A stretch of DNA of 64,000 nt from Chitinophaga flava (GCF_003308995.1 NZ_QFFJ01000002.1:806001-870000); one strand, 5' to 3'. Counted from the first letter of the stretch, positions 33,218 through 42,169 are shown. Numbers and translations: made by a program. Notes: generated by a model from the letters alone, not told the origin.

Positions 33218-34798
33218 ATGAGATACCTAATCCTGTTTGGCTTGTTGATGTACATCCTGGCAGGTTGCAGTTCACCCTCTGCCCCGGATGAGTCTAAAGA
33301 AAAAAAAGTGGTGGCCGCTGTTGTGATCACACCGAGAAACACAGCGATCACACAGAACAATGCCTATAACTACCTTTTCCTTGATAGTGCCGCCCTGGCA
33401 GATTTTATAGTCAAATACCAGCTGAATGATACTGTTGCCAACCAGATGCGGAGCTTTTATAACGCCCGTAATTATGAGTTTGCGTGGGTAGATAGTAGTG
33501 GGCTCACTGAAGAGGCAGCTGCTTTTCGCAGTCTGTTCAACTATAGTAAGGATACCAGTGGCGACAAGCCGCTGAATGCCAAGCTGGACCGTCTTCTGGA
33601 AGAAGATAGTATGCATGTGAAAGCTACCGACCCCGATATGATAAAAACAGAGCTGATGCTCACTTGGCGGCTGGTTCGTTATTTCAGAAAAATGGATGGT
33701 GATTTTTCGAAGCTCGAAAATATGGTGCCTATGCGCAAGTATGGGATCATGGAAATGACTGATTCTATGCTGCAGGCTGATGACAAGCTGTATCCTGTCG
33801 TTGCAGCTATGAAGCCGGCGCTGCAGAAGTACCGTGATATCGTCAAAAAGGGTGGGTGGCCTATGGTGGACACGTCGAACAAACATCTGAAAAAAGGGCA
33901 GTCATCTCCCGAAATTATTGGTATCAAAAACCGGCTGGCCCTCACAGGAGAACTATCTCAAAATGACAGCACTAAGGAGTTTACGGAAGAACTGGAAACA
34001 GCAGTCAACCGCTTTCGTAACGAACACGGCTATACGGAAAACGGTATCATCAATGATACGGTGATTCATGCTATGAACATACCGGCAAAAGACCGTCTGC
34101 AGCAGCTGCTGATCAATATGCAGCGGATGAAATGGATGCCGGCATCTCCTGAAGGAAAACTAATCCTGGTGAATATTCCCGCTTTTATGCTGCATGTTAC
34201 CAATAACGGTAACAAAGTGTTTGATATGCCTATTGTGGTGGGGAAGGAAGGGCATAGCACAACCATGTTTTATGGTCAGTTAAATCAGGTGGTGTTCAGC
34301 CCATACTGGAATATCCCCCGCAGTATTGTGCGTAAGGAAATATTACCTGCTATCAGCCGAAATCCTAATTATCTGGCGCGGAAGAACATGGAGGTAACCG
34401 GCCATGTAAACGGGCTGCCGGTGATCCGGCAACGGCCGGGGGCGAAGAATGCGCTGGGACGGGTAAAATTCCTGTTTCCCAACAGCTTTAATATCTACTT
34501 CCATGATACGCCGGAAAAACGGCTGTTTAGCCGCGATAACCGCGCCTATAGCCATGGCTGTATCCGTTTGAAAGACCCTGTGACAATGGCACGCTTCATT
34601 CTGGAAGACTCGCCCGAATGGACCGATGAAAAAATAGATGCCGCCATGAATGCCGGCAAACAAAGGTATGTGGCGGTGAAACATCCGGTACCGGTGATCA
34701 TTACTTATTTCACCGCCTGGGTAGATGATGATGGCACACTGCACATGGTGCCCGACGTATATGGCCACGACGCTATCATGAAACAGAAAATGTTTTAA
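33218..34798 (+). CDS. L,D-transpeptidase, YcbB/LdtD-like lipoprotein
   Basis: 526 residues. The lipobox ILAGCSS (Cys about 17) predicts a lipoprotein. An N-terminal domain of about 200 residues is followed by a peptidoglycan-binding-like segment (ELETAVNRFRNEHGYTENG). The YkuD catalytic domain comes next (about 310-480) with HVTNNGNKVFDMPIVVGKEG and the active-site YSHGCIRLKDP (Cys about residue 446). This arrangement is that of E. coli YcbB (LdtD), which makes 3-3 cross-links in peptidoglycan. The stop overlaps the stop of the convergent YkuD_2 gene. Confidence 0.92.
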   Translation: MRYLILFGLLMYILAGCSSPSAPDESKEKKVVAAVVITPRNTAITQNNAYNYLFLDSAALADFIVKYQLNDTVANQMRSFYNARNYEFAWVDSSGLTEEAAAFRSLFNYSKDTSGDKPLNAKLDRLLEEDSMHVKATDPDMIKTELMLTWRLVRYFRKMDGDFSKLENMVPMRKYGIMEMTDSMLQADDKLYPVVAAMKPALQKYRDIVKKGGWPMVDTSNKHLKKGQSSPEIIGIKNRLALTGELSQNDSTKEFTEELETAVNRFRNEHGYTENGIINDTVIHAMNIPAKDRLQQLLINMQRMKWMPASPEGKLILVNIPAFMLHVTNNGNKVFDMPIVVGKEGHSTTMFYGQLNQVVFSPYWNIPRSIVRKEILPAISRNPNYLARKNMEVTGHVNGLPVIRQRPGAKNALGRVKFLFPNSFNIYFHDTPEKRLFSRDNRAYSHGCIRLKDPVTMARFILEDSPEWTDEKIDAAMNAGKQRYVAVKHPVPVIITYFTAWVDDDGTLHMVPDVYGHDAIMKQKMF

Positions 34799-35553
34799 CT
34801 GTTGATACTGTCTTTGGCCACCATCTGGCTGTGCATGGAATAATATTTATCCGGGCTGTAGAAAAAGAGAACGGTGCCGTTGCGGATGCGTTCAATCACT
34901 TTACGGTGAACGTTCTCCGGGATAGCAGGGCATCCAAGGCTGCGGCCGATATATCCCTGGCTTTTGATCAGGGCTTCGTTGACATAAGCGGCACTATGCA
35001 TCACAATACCTCTGCTGAGGGCGTTGTCGTTGATGCCGGCTTCTTCTCCGATCAGGCGCAGTGAGTAGCCATGCTCACCATTATAGGTGTCGCCGGTTAC
35101 ATAAAATCCGAGGCTGCTTTTATAGCTGTTGCTTTTGTTGGAGAAAGCATTGGCTACCAGGGTACCGGAGTTCCGGCCATGGGATACCAGTGTATTAAAC
35201 AGCAGGAGTTTATTTTTCATGTCAATCACGAACAGCCGCTTTTTGCTGGATGGCAGCGAAAAGTCGATGATGGAAAGGATGTCCGGATTTTTGATGCGTC
35301 CTTTTTCTTCCAGCTGGTCGTAACCTTGTATGGCATTTTCAAATGCTTCCCTGGAGAGTCCTGTAGTATCCAGCCGCATACTGTCGTAAAGGCTTTCTTC
35401 CTGCAATGAATCACTAACTGCCGGTATAAGGGTGCGTTGGGCGCTGGCAGGATTTTTTTCCGCAGAGGTAAGAGTGGTAATCAGGAATACAAAAAGACTA
35501 ATTGTTACAATAAAAATTAACGGTTTAAAAAACTTCTTCACTTTCAAATTCAC
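34795..35553 (-). CDS. YkuD_2-type L,D-transpeptidase catalytic domain protein
   Basis: 252 residues. A signal anchor (FFKPLIFIVTISLFVFLITT) is followed by about 180 residues of the murein L,D-transpeptidase catalytic-domain family (PF13645): IDFSLPSSKKRLFVIDMKN, LVSHGRNSGTLVA, SLGFYVTGDTYNGEHGYSLR, IVMHSAAYVN and GYIGRSLGCPAIPE (active-site Cys in SLGCPA). It acts in the periplasm on peptide stems of peptidoglycan; the exact reaction is not known for this subfamily. Its stop codon overlaps that of the convergent YcbB-like gene by 4 bases. Confidence 0.9.
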   Translation of the reverse strand: MNLKVKKFFKPLIFIVTISLFVFLITTLTSAEKNPASAQRTLIPAVSDSLQEESLYDSMRLDTTGLSREAFENAIQGYDQLEEKGRIKNPDILSIIDFSLPSSKKRLFVIDMKNKLLLFNTLVSHGRNSGTLVANAFSNKSNSYKSSLGFYVTGDTYNGEHGYSLRLIGEEAGINDNALSRGIVMHSAAYVNEALIKSQGYIGRSLGCPAIPENVHRKVIERIRNGTVLFFYSPDKYYSMHSQMVAKDSINS

Positions 35554-35795
35554 TTCCGTAAAATATTTAACAGTTAGAAATAAAAACAGACTAGAACGAA
35601 AATAACGATTATACGCCTGAAATAGTATCCCGGAAAGTTGTCTGTGATCGCTTGTCAGACCGATTTAACATTATGTTTACATAGGAGAAAAATGTTGATA
35701 TGGACCAATTTTGGTGAAAAACCAGACAATATCAGCATAGTATTACATTTCCTGGTGAGTATCTTTAAAGTCAGTCCAAAAGCTGTTTTTGCGTT

Positions 35796-37508
35796 ATGAA
35801 AAAACAATATTTGATCATTATCCCTTTTTTTCTCCTTTTTCTGCGCGCCAGTGCCGGCACAGGAGAGCCTGTTAAAGAGTTGATACAGCAGGTTTCGGCC
35901 GATGTGGAAGATCTGAACAAGGTATATATCTTCCGGTACAGTCCGGAGTATTTCGGACGTTTGCGCAACTATTACGGGCAAACCCTGGATAAGTTGAAAG
36001 CCTTGCCCTTTGCGTCGCTGACAACAGGAGAACAGGTGGATTATATCCTGCTGAAAAGGAAAGTAGCGCAGGAGCTCCGGCAAATTGATGAAAATGAAGT
36101 GCTGTATAAGAGCTTGCAGCCAGTGATCCCGTTTGCGCCCGCTATTATGACAATGCAAGTCAACCGCCGCCGGGGCGATAATCCCGACGTACCCCGGATA
36201 GTGGCTGCGCTGGCTACTGTACAGCAGCAGATTGGTAACGCCAGGATTGCGCTGCAACAGAAAAACACCCTCACACCCACTGCCGCCCGCAGAGCCGCCG
36301 ATATTGTAAACGACCTGCGCAGCGGCCTCAAAAACGTATATACTTTTTATTATGGCTATGAACCGGCTTTTACGAAACAGGTAAAACAACCATATCAGCA
36401 AACGGATTCAGTGCTGGAACAATATGCCCGTTTCCTTGAAAAAGAACTGGCAGATAAAAGTGATAAAATGCTGGATGCCTCCGGTATCAAAGGCACACCT
36501 ATCGGAAGGGAAGCACTGATCGCACAGCTTCAGTATGAAATGATTCCCTATTCTCCCGAAGAACTGGTGGAGATGGCCAACAAGGAATTTGCCTGGTGTG
36601 ATGCAGAGATGCTGAAAGCTTCTGCAGCACTGGGTTTTGGCAAAGACTGGAAAAAAGCGCTGGAGAAAGTGAAAGAGAATCATGTGGCGCCTGGTAAACA
36701 GCCTGAACTAATACATCGGCTGGCGGACGAGGCTATCAGATTTGTGGAAGACAGCAACCTGGTAACGGTGCCGCCACTGGCCAAAGAAGTATGGCGTATG
36801 TTTATGCTCACCAAGGAACAGCAGCGTTTTGCACCTTTTTTCCTGGGCGGGGAATCCATTCTGGTAGCTTATCCTACCGAAGATATGGATGAAGCCACCA
36901 AAGCCATGAGCCTGCGTAGCAATAACTATGCTTTCGCCCATGCCACTGTGTTTCATGAACTGATACCCGGCCACAACCTGCAGGGTTTTATGAACAAACG
37001 CAACAAACCTTATCGCCGTATGTTCAGTACACCTTTCTCCGTAGAGGGGTGGGCGTTATACTGGGAGATGCTGTTATGGAATAAAAATTTTCACAGCACG
37101 CCTGAAGAGAAAGTGGGGGCGTTGTTCTGGCGCATGCACCGTTGCGCCCGCATTATCTTCTCCCTGAATTATCACCTGGGAAAATGGACACCACAACAAT
37201 GTATTGATTTCCTGGTAGACCGGGTAGGACATGAACGTTTCAGCGCTACTTCCGAAGTACGCCGTTCGTTTGAAGGTGACTACGGACCTTTGTATCAGAT
37301 TGCCTATATGATGGGTGGCCTGCAGCTGCGTGCCCTGCATCACGAACTGATCGATAGTGGTAAGATGACCGAACTGCAGTTGCACGATGCTTTCCTGCAG
37401 GAGAACGCTATTCCGATAGAGATGTTCCGTGCCATCATCACCAGGCAGGCCCTGACACCGGATTTCAAGACCCAATGGCGTTTTGCGGACCAGTTGTTGC
37501 AGCAATAA
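35796..37508 (+). CDS. DUF885 family exported metallopeptidase-like protein
   Basis: 570 residues with a signal peptide (LIIIPFFLLFLRASAGTG). The all-helical DUF885 body carries FHELIPGHNLQGF (about 386-398), a HExxxGH metal-binding arrangement, with a downstream FSVEGWALYWEMLL that supplies the glutamate. SFEGDYGPLYQIAYMMGGLQ near the end is another family block. DUF885 proteins are thought to be zinc peptidases, but substrates are unknown. It lies 28 bases before the Fpg-like gene on the same strand, so the two may be cotranscribed. Confidence 0.9.
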   Translation: MKKQYLIIIPFFLLFLRASAGTGEPVKELIQQVSADVEDLNKVYIFRYSPEYFGRLRNYYGQTLDKLKALPFASLTTGEQVDYILLKRKVAQELRQIDENEVLYKSLQPVIPFAPAIMTMQVNRRRGDNPDVPRIVAALATVQQQIGNARIALQQKNTLTPTAARRAADIVNDLRSGLKNVYTFYYGYEPAFTKQVKQPYQQTDSVLEQYARFLEKELADKSDKMLDASGIKGTPIGREALIAQLQYEMIPYSPEELVEMANKEFAWCDAEMLKASAALGFGKDWKKALEKVKENHVAPGKQPELIHRLADEAIRFVEDSNLVTVPPLAKEVWRMFMLTKEQQRFAPFFLGGESILVAYPTEDMDEATKAMSLRSNNYAFAHATVFHELIPGHNLQGFMNKRNKPYRRMFSTPFSVEGWALYWEMLLWNKNFHSTPEEKVGALFWRMHRCARIIFSLNYHLGKWTPQQCIDFLVDRVGHERFSATSEVRRSFEGDYGPLYQIAYMMGGLQLRALHHELIDSGKMTELQLHDAFLQENAIPIEMFRAIITRQALTPDFKTQWRFADQLLQQ

Positions 37509-37536
37509 GGAATCATTATTTTTATAAAAAAAAGCC

Positions 37537-38313
37537 ATGCCTGAATTACCCGACCTGCAAGTATTTAGCCGCAATCTGGAGAAAGCCCTGCTGCATAAGG
37601 AACTGGAGTCCATTGATGTGTTTGTAAAAAAGAAACTGCATAACACAGAACAGGAATTGAAATCAGCCCTCGAGGGGCAGCGGCTGGAAGCCATACAGCG
37701 TGTAGGGAAAGAGCTGCATTTTACATTTAAAAACAAACATGTGCTGGGCATGCATTTGATGCTGCACGGCAAACTTTATTTGTTTAAGGACCAGAACGAG
37801 CAGAAGTACACCATCTGCACCTTGTTGTTTAAAGGTGGTACCGGGCTGGCACTGACGGACTTTCAGGGACAGGCCGCGCTCACACTGGACCCTGCTCCTA
37901 AAGAAGCTCCCGATGCTTTGTCTGATGAGATGACGCTTTCCTGGCTGAAGGCGGCACTGGCTAAAAAGAGGACGGCCATTAAAAAATTTCTGGTAGATCA
38001 GCATAATATGCTGGGCATTGGTAATGCTTATGCAGATGATATTCTGTGGGAGGCGCGTATATCTCCGTTTTCTGTATGCAACAAAATTCCGGAGCCGGCC
38101 GTGAAAGCCTTACACAAGGCCATCGGCAAAGTGCTGAAAGATGCAGAGACGAAGATATTAAAACATCATCCTGATATTATTCAGGGCGAAGTACGTGACT
38201 ATATGCTGGTGCATCATGCCAAGCTGGAAGAAAGCCCTGGTGGTGCTGTTATACACCATGTTGCTTCGGGTGGAAAGACCTACTACACTGACGAACAAGT
38301 GGAATACAAATAA
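37537..38313 (+). CDS. Fpg/Nei family DNA glycosylase without zinc finger
   Basis: 258 residues. After Met removal the N-terminus is PELPDLQVF, giving the catalytic Pro and Glu of Fpg/Nei glycosylase/AP lyases. VGKELHFTFKNKHVLGMHLML supplies the lysine and beta-sandwich core, and the helix-two-turn-helix is FLVDQHNMLGIGNAYADDIL. The C-terminal end, GGAVIHHVASGGKTYYTDEQ, aligns with the usual zinc finger but has lost all four cysteines. The fold may be kept without zinc, as in NEIL1-type zincless fingers. It likely removes oxidised bases; activity depends on the altered finger. Confidence 0.9.
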   Translation: MPELPDLQVFSRNLEKALLHKELESIDVFVKKKLHNTEQELKSALEGQRLEAIQRVGKELHFTFKNKHVLGMHLMLHGKLYLFKDQNEQKYTICTLLFKGGTGLALTDFQGQAALTLDPAPKEAPDALSDEMTLSWLKAALAKKRTAIKKFLVDQHNMLGIGNAYADDILWEARISPFSVCNKIPEPAVKALHKAIGKVLKDAETKILKHHPDIIQGEVRDYMLVHHAKLEESPGGAVIHHVASGGKTYYTDEQVEYK

Positions 38314-38329
38314 ATAAGTAAATAAATAG

Positions 38330-38360
38330 AACAGCGGCCCTAAACAAGGCCGCTGTTTTT
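38330..38360 (+). terminator. terminator after the Fpg-like gene
   Basis: A 10-bp stem AACAGCGGCC / GGCCGCTGTT (38330-38339 and 38348-38357) with a T-run on the plus strand. Confidence 0.88.
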
Positions 38361-38380
38361 CCCCTGTTATTGCATGTCCT

Positions 38381-39193
38381 CTAACCCGGTGTGACAGCGA
38401 CGACCGGCGTTTTCTCGCGCGGCTCGTAGATATTCCCCGCAATTTTTTCTACTAGTGATTTAGGGAAGAATTTGGGCAGAAACGCATTTAATTTATTGAT
38501 GAACCCCGGGACGATTTCTGCTTTTCCTCTAAACAGCCCATTGATGGCTGTTCTGGCCACACTTTCTGGTGTCATGTTAAAACGGTCTGCTAATTTGCGG
38601 GTGCTGTCACCCATGCGGGCACGATTCACAAAATCGGTGTCTGTGCTGCCGGGACTGAGTGCGCTCACGGAGATGGGCGAGTGTCGCAGTTCGTAGCGCA
38701 GTCCTCTGGTAAATGACAAGGCAAACGCTTTGGTAGCAGCATAGATATTCAGATAGGGCACTGTCTGGTAGGCCGTTGTACTGGCAAGGTTGAGCAGATA
38801 AGCTTTTGGAAACCGGCGCAGCACCGGGATATAGGCATATGATAACCCTACCTGTGCTTTAATATTCACATCGATGATGTTGAACTGCTCTTCCAGGGAG
38901 ATGTTTTCAAATGCGCCATTCAGGCCATATCCGGCATTGCTGACTACCACATTGAGCTGATCATGCCACTCACTTGTCCAGGTGGTTATTTTCTGTAATG
39001 CATCGGGGTGTGACAGGTCCTGATGGAGCGTGTGCACGTTGACGTGATACTGTGCAGCTATCGCTGCAGCGGTATCGTAGAGCGATGCTTCGTTGATATC
39101 GATCAGTAGCAGATGATAGTTTCTTTGCGCCAGTTCGGCTGCAATGGCTTTACCAATTCCTTTGGCTGCGCCGGTTACCAATGCGTAAGACAT
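38381..39193 (-). CDS. short-chain dehydrogenase/reductase (SDR)
   Basis: 270 residues from ATG 39193 (MSYALVTGAAKGIGKA); the frame extends 28 codons into the upstream gene. The cofactor motif TGxxxGIG is at 7-14, with VSNAGYGL (NNAG-type) and the catalytic triad Ser in NLASTTAY with YAATKAF (YxxxK). SPGSTDTDF follows. The acidic residue after strand 2 (LLLIDIN) suggests NAD preference. It belongs to the classical SDR DltE/short-chain type; the substrate is unknown. It is 10 bases after the PhyH dioxygenase gene, so the two are an operon. Confidence 0.92.
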   Translation of the reverse strand: MSYALVTGAAKGIGKAIAAELAQRNYHLLLIDINEASLYDTAAAIAAQYHVNVHTLHQDLSHPDALQKITTWTSEWHDQLNVVVSNAGYGLNGAFENISLEEQFNIIDVNIKAQVGLSYAYIPVLRRFPKAYLLNLASTTAYQTVPYLNIYAATKAFALSFTRGLRYELRHSPISVSALSPGSTDTDFVNRARMGDSTRKLADRFNMTPESVARTAINGLFRGKAEIVPGFINKLNAFLPKFFPKSLVEKIAGNIYEPREKTPVVAVTPG

Positions 39194-39203
39194 AGTATTG
39201 TAT

Positions 39204-40097
39204 TTAAATGGATGAACTGTTGACTTCTGCCAGTTTGCCGGTAGTCCCTTTGGTGGCGGCCCATTGCGGTTTGCCACCGTAAAGGTGTTGTTTCAGTTGA
39301 GCCAGTTTGTGATAAAAAGGAGTAGGCGATTGTGCCGTTTTAGGTTGATAGGCACCCGTGATGACCGGAATGTACATCACTCTTCTCCGGCTTTTTTCGC
39401 CGATATAAGGTGATTGTTGTACGCGGTGCCATAACCGGCCATCATGTACGGTGAGGTCACCGGCTTCAATGTCGAAGCCTGTTTCCCGTTTGTCGGGAGT
39501 ATGGTCTATGAAGTATTTTTTTCTGAACAGCAGCCGGAGAATGTTTTGGTGATGTGTGCCGGCGAGCACGCGGAGGCCGCCGTTTTCCAGCGGACAGTCA
39601 TCAAGATGGATGCCTACATTGAGCATAGGCATGATCCTGGTGCCCAGGAACAGATCACGTGGGCTGTCGGTATGCCAGCCCAGTTGTCTGAACTGGCTGT
39701 CGTCGGTGTTAACGTAGTGGTTGATCACCAGTCCGTCTTTTTCATTTTCTCCGATGCGACCATCATAAGGAGCCAGGAGTTGCGTGAGCAACAGCAGGCG
39801 CTCATCTTTCAATATTTCCCGCAGGGTATTACTATAATGGGAGGCAAAGGCAATTCGTTGTATTAATGGTGTTCCGTCTGTATCCGTTCCAAACTTTAAA
39901 GGAATACCATTCACCTTCTGTACATGGTTGCGCAAGAGGAAATCCTGTACCTCGCTCACTTCCCCTAATACCTGGGAGAGTGTTCCTCTGTCGAAAAAGT
40001 TTTTAAACTGGATGATACCATGTTGATGAAAATAGTTCAGTTGTGGCGCTGTGAGCGTTTTCCCCAGTTGGAAAACGGGTTGGTTGTTCGTAGTCAT
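39204..40097 (-). CDS. phytanoyl-CoA dioxygenase (PhyH) family Fe(II)/2-oxoglutarate oxygenase
   Basis: 297 residues. The iron facial triad is WHTDSPRD (HxD) and DLTVHDGRLWHRVQ (distal His), with RRRVMYIPVITG supplying the 2-oxoglutarate arginine. MLNVGIHLDDCPLENGGLRV is the typical beta-barrel core. It would hydroxylate an unidentified small molecule or lipid using O2 and 2-oxoglutarate. Its operon partner is the SDR, which could oxidise the alcohol formed (inference). A 28-codon Cys-ending ORF lies 94 bases upstream under a shared promoter. Confidence 0.9.
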   Translation of the reverse strand: MTTNNQPVFQLGKTLTAPQLNYFHQHGIIQFKNFFDRGTLSQVLGEVSEVQDFLLRNHVQKVNGIPLKFGTDTDGTPLIQRIAFASHYSNTLREILKDERLLLLTQLLAPYDGRIGENEKDGLVINHYVNTDDSQFRQLGWHTDSPRDLFLGTRIMPMLNVGIHLDDCPLENGGLRVLAGTHHQNILRLLFRKKYFIDHTPDKRETGFDIEAGDLTVHDGRLWHRVQQSPYIGEKSRRRVMYIPVITGAYQPKTAQSPTPFYHKLAQLKQHLYGGKPQWAATKGTTGKLAEVNSSSI

Positions 40098-40191
40098 GAC
40101 GAGCAGTTTTGTGGGCAGTTTAAAAATGGTGGTTGATGAGTGCTAAGGTGTGCGGAAATTGGTGGGGTGACCGCAGCAGAAGAGTGGGAGA

Positions 40192-40278
40192 TTAACAACA
40201 ACAGGAGCAGGCCGCTGTATGGCTGGCAGTAAAGAAGCCGTGTTGGCGCAGGTTTAGATCTTGAAGACGACTTTCCAT
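40192..40278 (-). CDS. short ORF ending in a cysteine run, possible leader or precursor peptide
   Basis: 28 codons from ATG 40278 to TAA 40192. The peptide begins MESRLQDLNLRQHGFFTAS and ends AACSCCC, with four Cys among its last five residues (codons TGC TCC TGT TGT TGT). It sits 37 bases after a perfect -7 box and before the PhyH/SDR pair. Poly-Cys leader ORFs are known as cysteine-responsive attenuators in actinobacteria; a modified-peptide precursor is another option. Nothing but context supports translation. Confidence 0.45.
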   Translation of the reverse strand: MESRLQDLNLRQHGFFTASHTAACSCCC

Positions 40279-40291
40279 AATTATATGTTTT

Positions 40292-40321
40292 ATTAGTCTA
40301 CTAATTCTGTAGACAAATATA
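40292..40321 (-). promoter_or_regulatory. promoter box and palindromic operator before the Cys-ending ORF
   Basis: On the minus strand TATATTTG (40321-40314) is a perfect TAnnTTTG box. Directly downstream lie two overlapping inverted repeats: GTCTAC-N7-GTAGAC (40296-40314) and ATTAGTAGACTAAT (40305-40292). Their position over the expected transcription start fits a repressor site. Confidence 0.6.
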
Positions 40322-40387
40322 GGGGAAAAGATTTGATAAACGACCAGCATAGGAGATGAATTTTTTTGTTCATTGAAAATGATGGAT

Positions 40388-40972
40388 TTACAGCAGTTTG
40401 CGGAGATCGTCGGGGGTATCGATATCGATAATCCCATTGGGAAAGGGGATGGTTGTCACCTCATCCGGGTGCTGCAGGATAATTTTTTTAGCGCCTTCCT
40501 GCCCCGAAAGTGCCATCAGTTGCGGGAAATACTTTTTATGGAAGAGCACGGGAGTGCCGGTGGTATTGCCATAGGCACAGGCCGTGATGTTGTCATGTTG
40601 CTGCTGATGAGTTGAAATCAGATCGCGAAGCAGGTGACTGGTTATAAAGGGTTGGTCACAGAGTAGTAATAATGCATCACTCGCGTTATCGTATACACGT
40701 AACAGGTGTGACAGTCCGGTTTGTATGGTACTGCCCATACCAGTATACCAGTTTGTATTCACAATAATATCTGCGCCGCTACCGTCGATATCGGGGCGGA
40801 TATTGTCTGCATAAGCACCCAGCACCACCACAACAGGTGCAGCATCTATAGAGAGCGCGGTATCAGTGATCCTTTGCAGGAGGCTTTGTTGCTGATAGAT
40901 GACCTGTTGCTTCGGTGTTCCCAGGCGCTGTGAAGCGCCGGCGGCGAGGATAATGATACCAGTGTGCAGCAT
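40388..40972 (-). CDS. mocA: MobA-like nucleotidyltransferase (MocA-type Mo-cofactor cytidylyltransferase)
   Basis: 194 residues. IIILAAGASQRLGTPKQQV is the nucleotide-binding loop, LLLCDQPFIT the metal-binding motif, TGTPVLFHKKYFP the substrate block and IIDIDTPDDLRKLL the C-terminal signature of the MocA/NTP_transf_3 family. MocA transfers CMP to molybdopterin to make the MCD cofactor used by aldehyde and xanthine oxidoreductases. The start overlaps the XdhC stop by one base (TAATG), and the gene ends the aldehyde oxidoreductase operon, which supports this role. Confidence 0.9.
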   Translation of the reverse strand: MLHTGIIILAAGASQRLGTPKQQVIYQQQSLLQRITDTALSIDAAPVVVVLGAYADNIRPDIDGSGADIIVNTNWYTGMGSTIQTGLSHLLRVYDNASDALLLLCDQPFITSHLLRDLISTHQQQHDNITACAYGNTTGTPVLFHKKYFPQLMALSGQEGAKKIILQHPDEVTTIPFPNGIIDIDTPDDLRKLL

Positions 40973-42129
40973 TACAGTTGTTTTTGAATGATATGCTGCA
41001 GGGAACGCTGATGGATATACGTATCGCTGTTACGGAGAGAGAGGCCGGTGGCGCCGGTCATCACCGTTTTGATTTCACTGATGATGGACAGGGCTATTTC
41101 TTCCGGTGTATCTGCACCTATATCGAGGCCGGTGGGGCCGTATATACGTTCCAGTTGTTCCTGGGTGATATGGGCACCGGTGTCTTTTATTTCATCGAGC
41201 ATGCGCTGCAGCTTTCTGGCCGGTCCCAGGATGCCCGTGTAGGGCAGGCAGTGGGGAAGCAAAGCTGTGAGTAGGGCAATATCATAATTGTAATTGTGGG
41301 TCATCAGCACAACGGCAGTATGTTCATCGGGTTGTATATGATCCAGTACATTGGCTGGTTTGGCAACAATCACCTGGTTGGCTTCCGGGAAACGCTGCGG
41401 CTGCGCATAGGCCGGGCGGCCATCTACAACGATGGTTTGCCAGCCCAGTGTGGAGGCTATTTTCACGACGGGCATCACATCATTGCCAGCGCCGGCGATG
41501 AGCAGCTGCAGTGCAGGCGGATGCCAGGCGATGAGCGCTGAAATCTGTTCCGTACCGGAATGATAGTTTTTAATAGCAGACCGTCTGTTGGTAAATGCTT
41601 CGCAAACGTCTGGCAGTACTGCTTTCCGCAGTGTATCATCGTTGAGATGTACCTGCCGTTCTCCGTTGTTGGTGACCAGTATACAGGTGCCAGGTTGGGG
41701 AGCGTTGCGCTGCTGCATATTAAACAGTGTAACCATCACCGTAGTTTCCCGGGTGCCGGTGTATTGTTGCAATAACGTCAACGGATTGAAGGCACAGTGC
41801 GGGCCCAACGGCTCCAGCAGTATATGTATGATGCCGTTGCAACCCAGGCCTACACCAATGGTAGCATCATCTTCATCTGTGGTATCGTAGGTAACGAGCA
41901 TGGGCTGTTGTTGCAGCATGGCCAGCTGTGCTTTTCTAAGGGCATCGCCTTCCAGGCATCCACCGCTGATGGCGCCGGTGAGTGCGCCGTTTTCGGTTAT
42001 CAGCATACGGGCGCCGGGTTGCCGGTAGGCAGAGCCGTCTACATGTACTACAGTGGCCAGGGCACAGTGAATGCCCTGCTCCTGGGCGGTATGATAGGCC
42101 TTCACAATATCTTCCAGTTCTTTCTGCAT
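40972..42129 (-). CDS. xdhC: XdhC family Mo-cofactor maturation/insertion protein
   Basis: 385 residues. The N-terminal XdhC/CoxI domain has VHVDGSAYRQPGARMLI and GAISGGCLEGDAL. The C-terminal Rossmann domain has LLIAGAGNDVMPVVKIAS and VVLMTHNYNYDIALL with a final YGPTGLDIGADTPEEIALSI. XdhC binds modified molybdenum cofactor, protects it during sulfuration and inserts it into the apo-enzyme. In the cell it would serve the PaoC subunit encoded 40 bases upstream. E. coli PaoD plays the same part in paoABCD. Confidence 0.93.
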   Translation of the reverse strand: MQKELEDIVKAYHTAQEQGIHCALATVVHVDGSAYRQPGARMLITENGALTGAISGGCLEGDALRKAQLAMLQQQPMLVTYDTTDEDDATIGVGLGCNGIIHILLEPLGPHCAFNPLTLLQQYTGTRETTVMVTLFNMQQRNAPQPGTCILVTNNGERQVHLNDDTLRKAVLPDVCEAFTNRRSAIKNYHSGTEQISALIAWHPPALQLLIAGAGNDVMPVVKIASTLGWQTIVVDGRPAYAQPQRFPEANQVIVAKPANVLDHIQPDEHTAVVLMTHNYNYDIALLTALLPHCLPYTGILGPARKLQRMLDEIKDTGAHITQEQLERIYGPTGLDIGADTPEEIALSIISEIKTVMTGATGLSLRNSDTYIHQRSLQHIIQKQL

Positions 42130-42169
42130 GGTCGTATATGGGTTTGCCGGTAGTGATACCAGTCTTACA

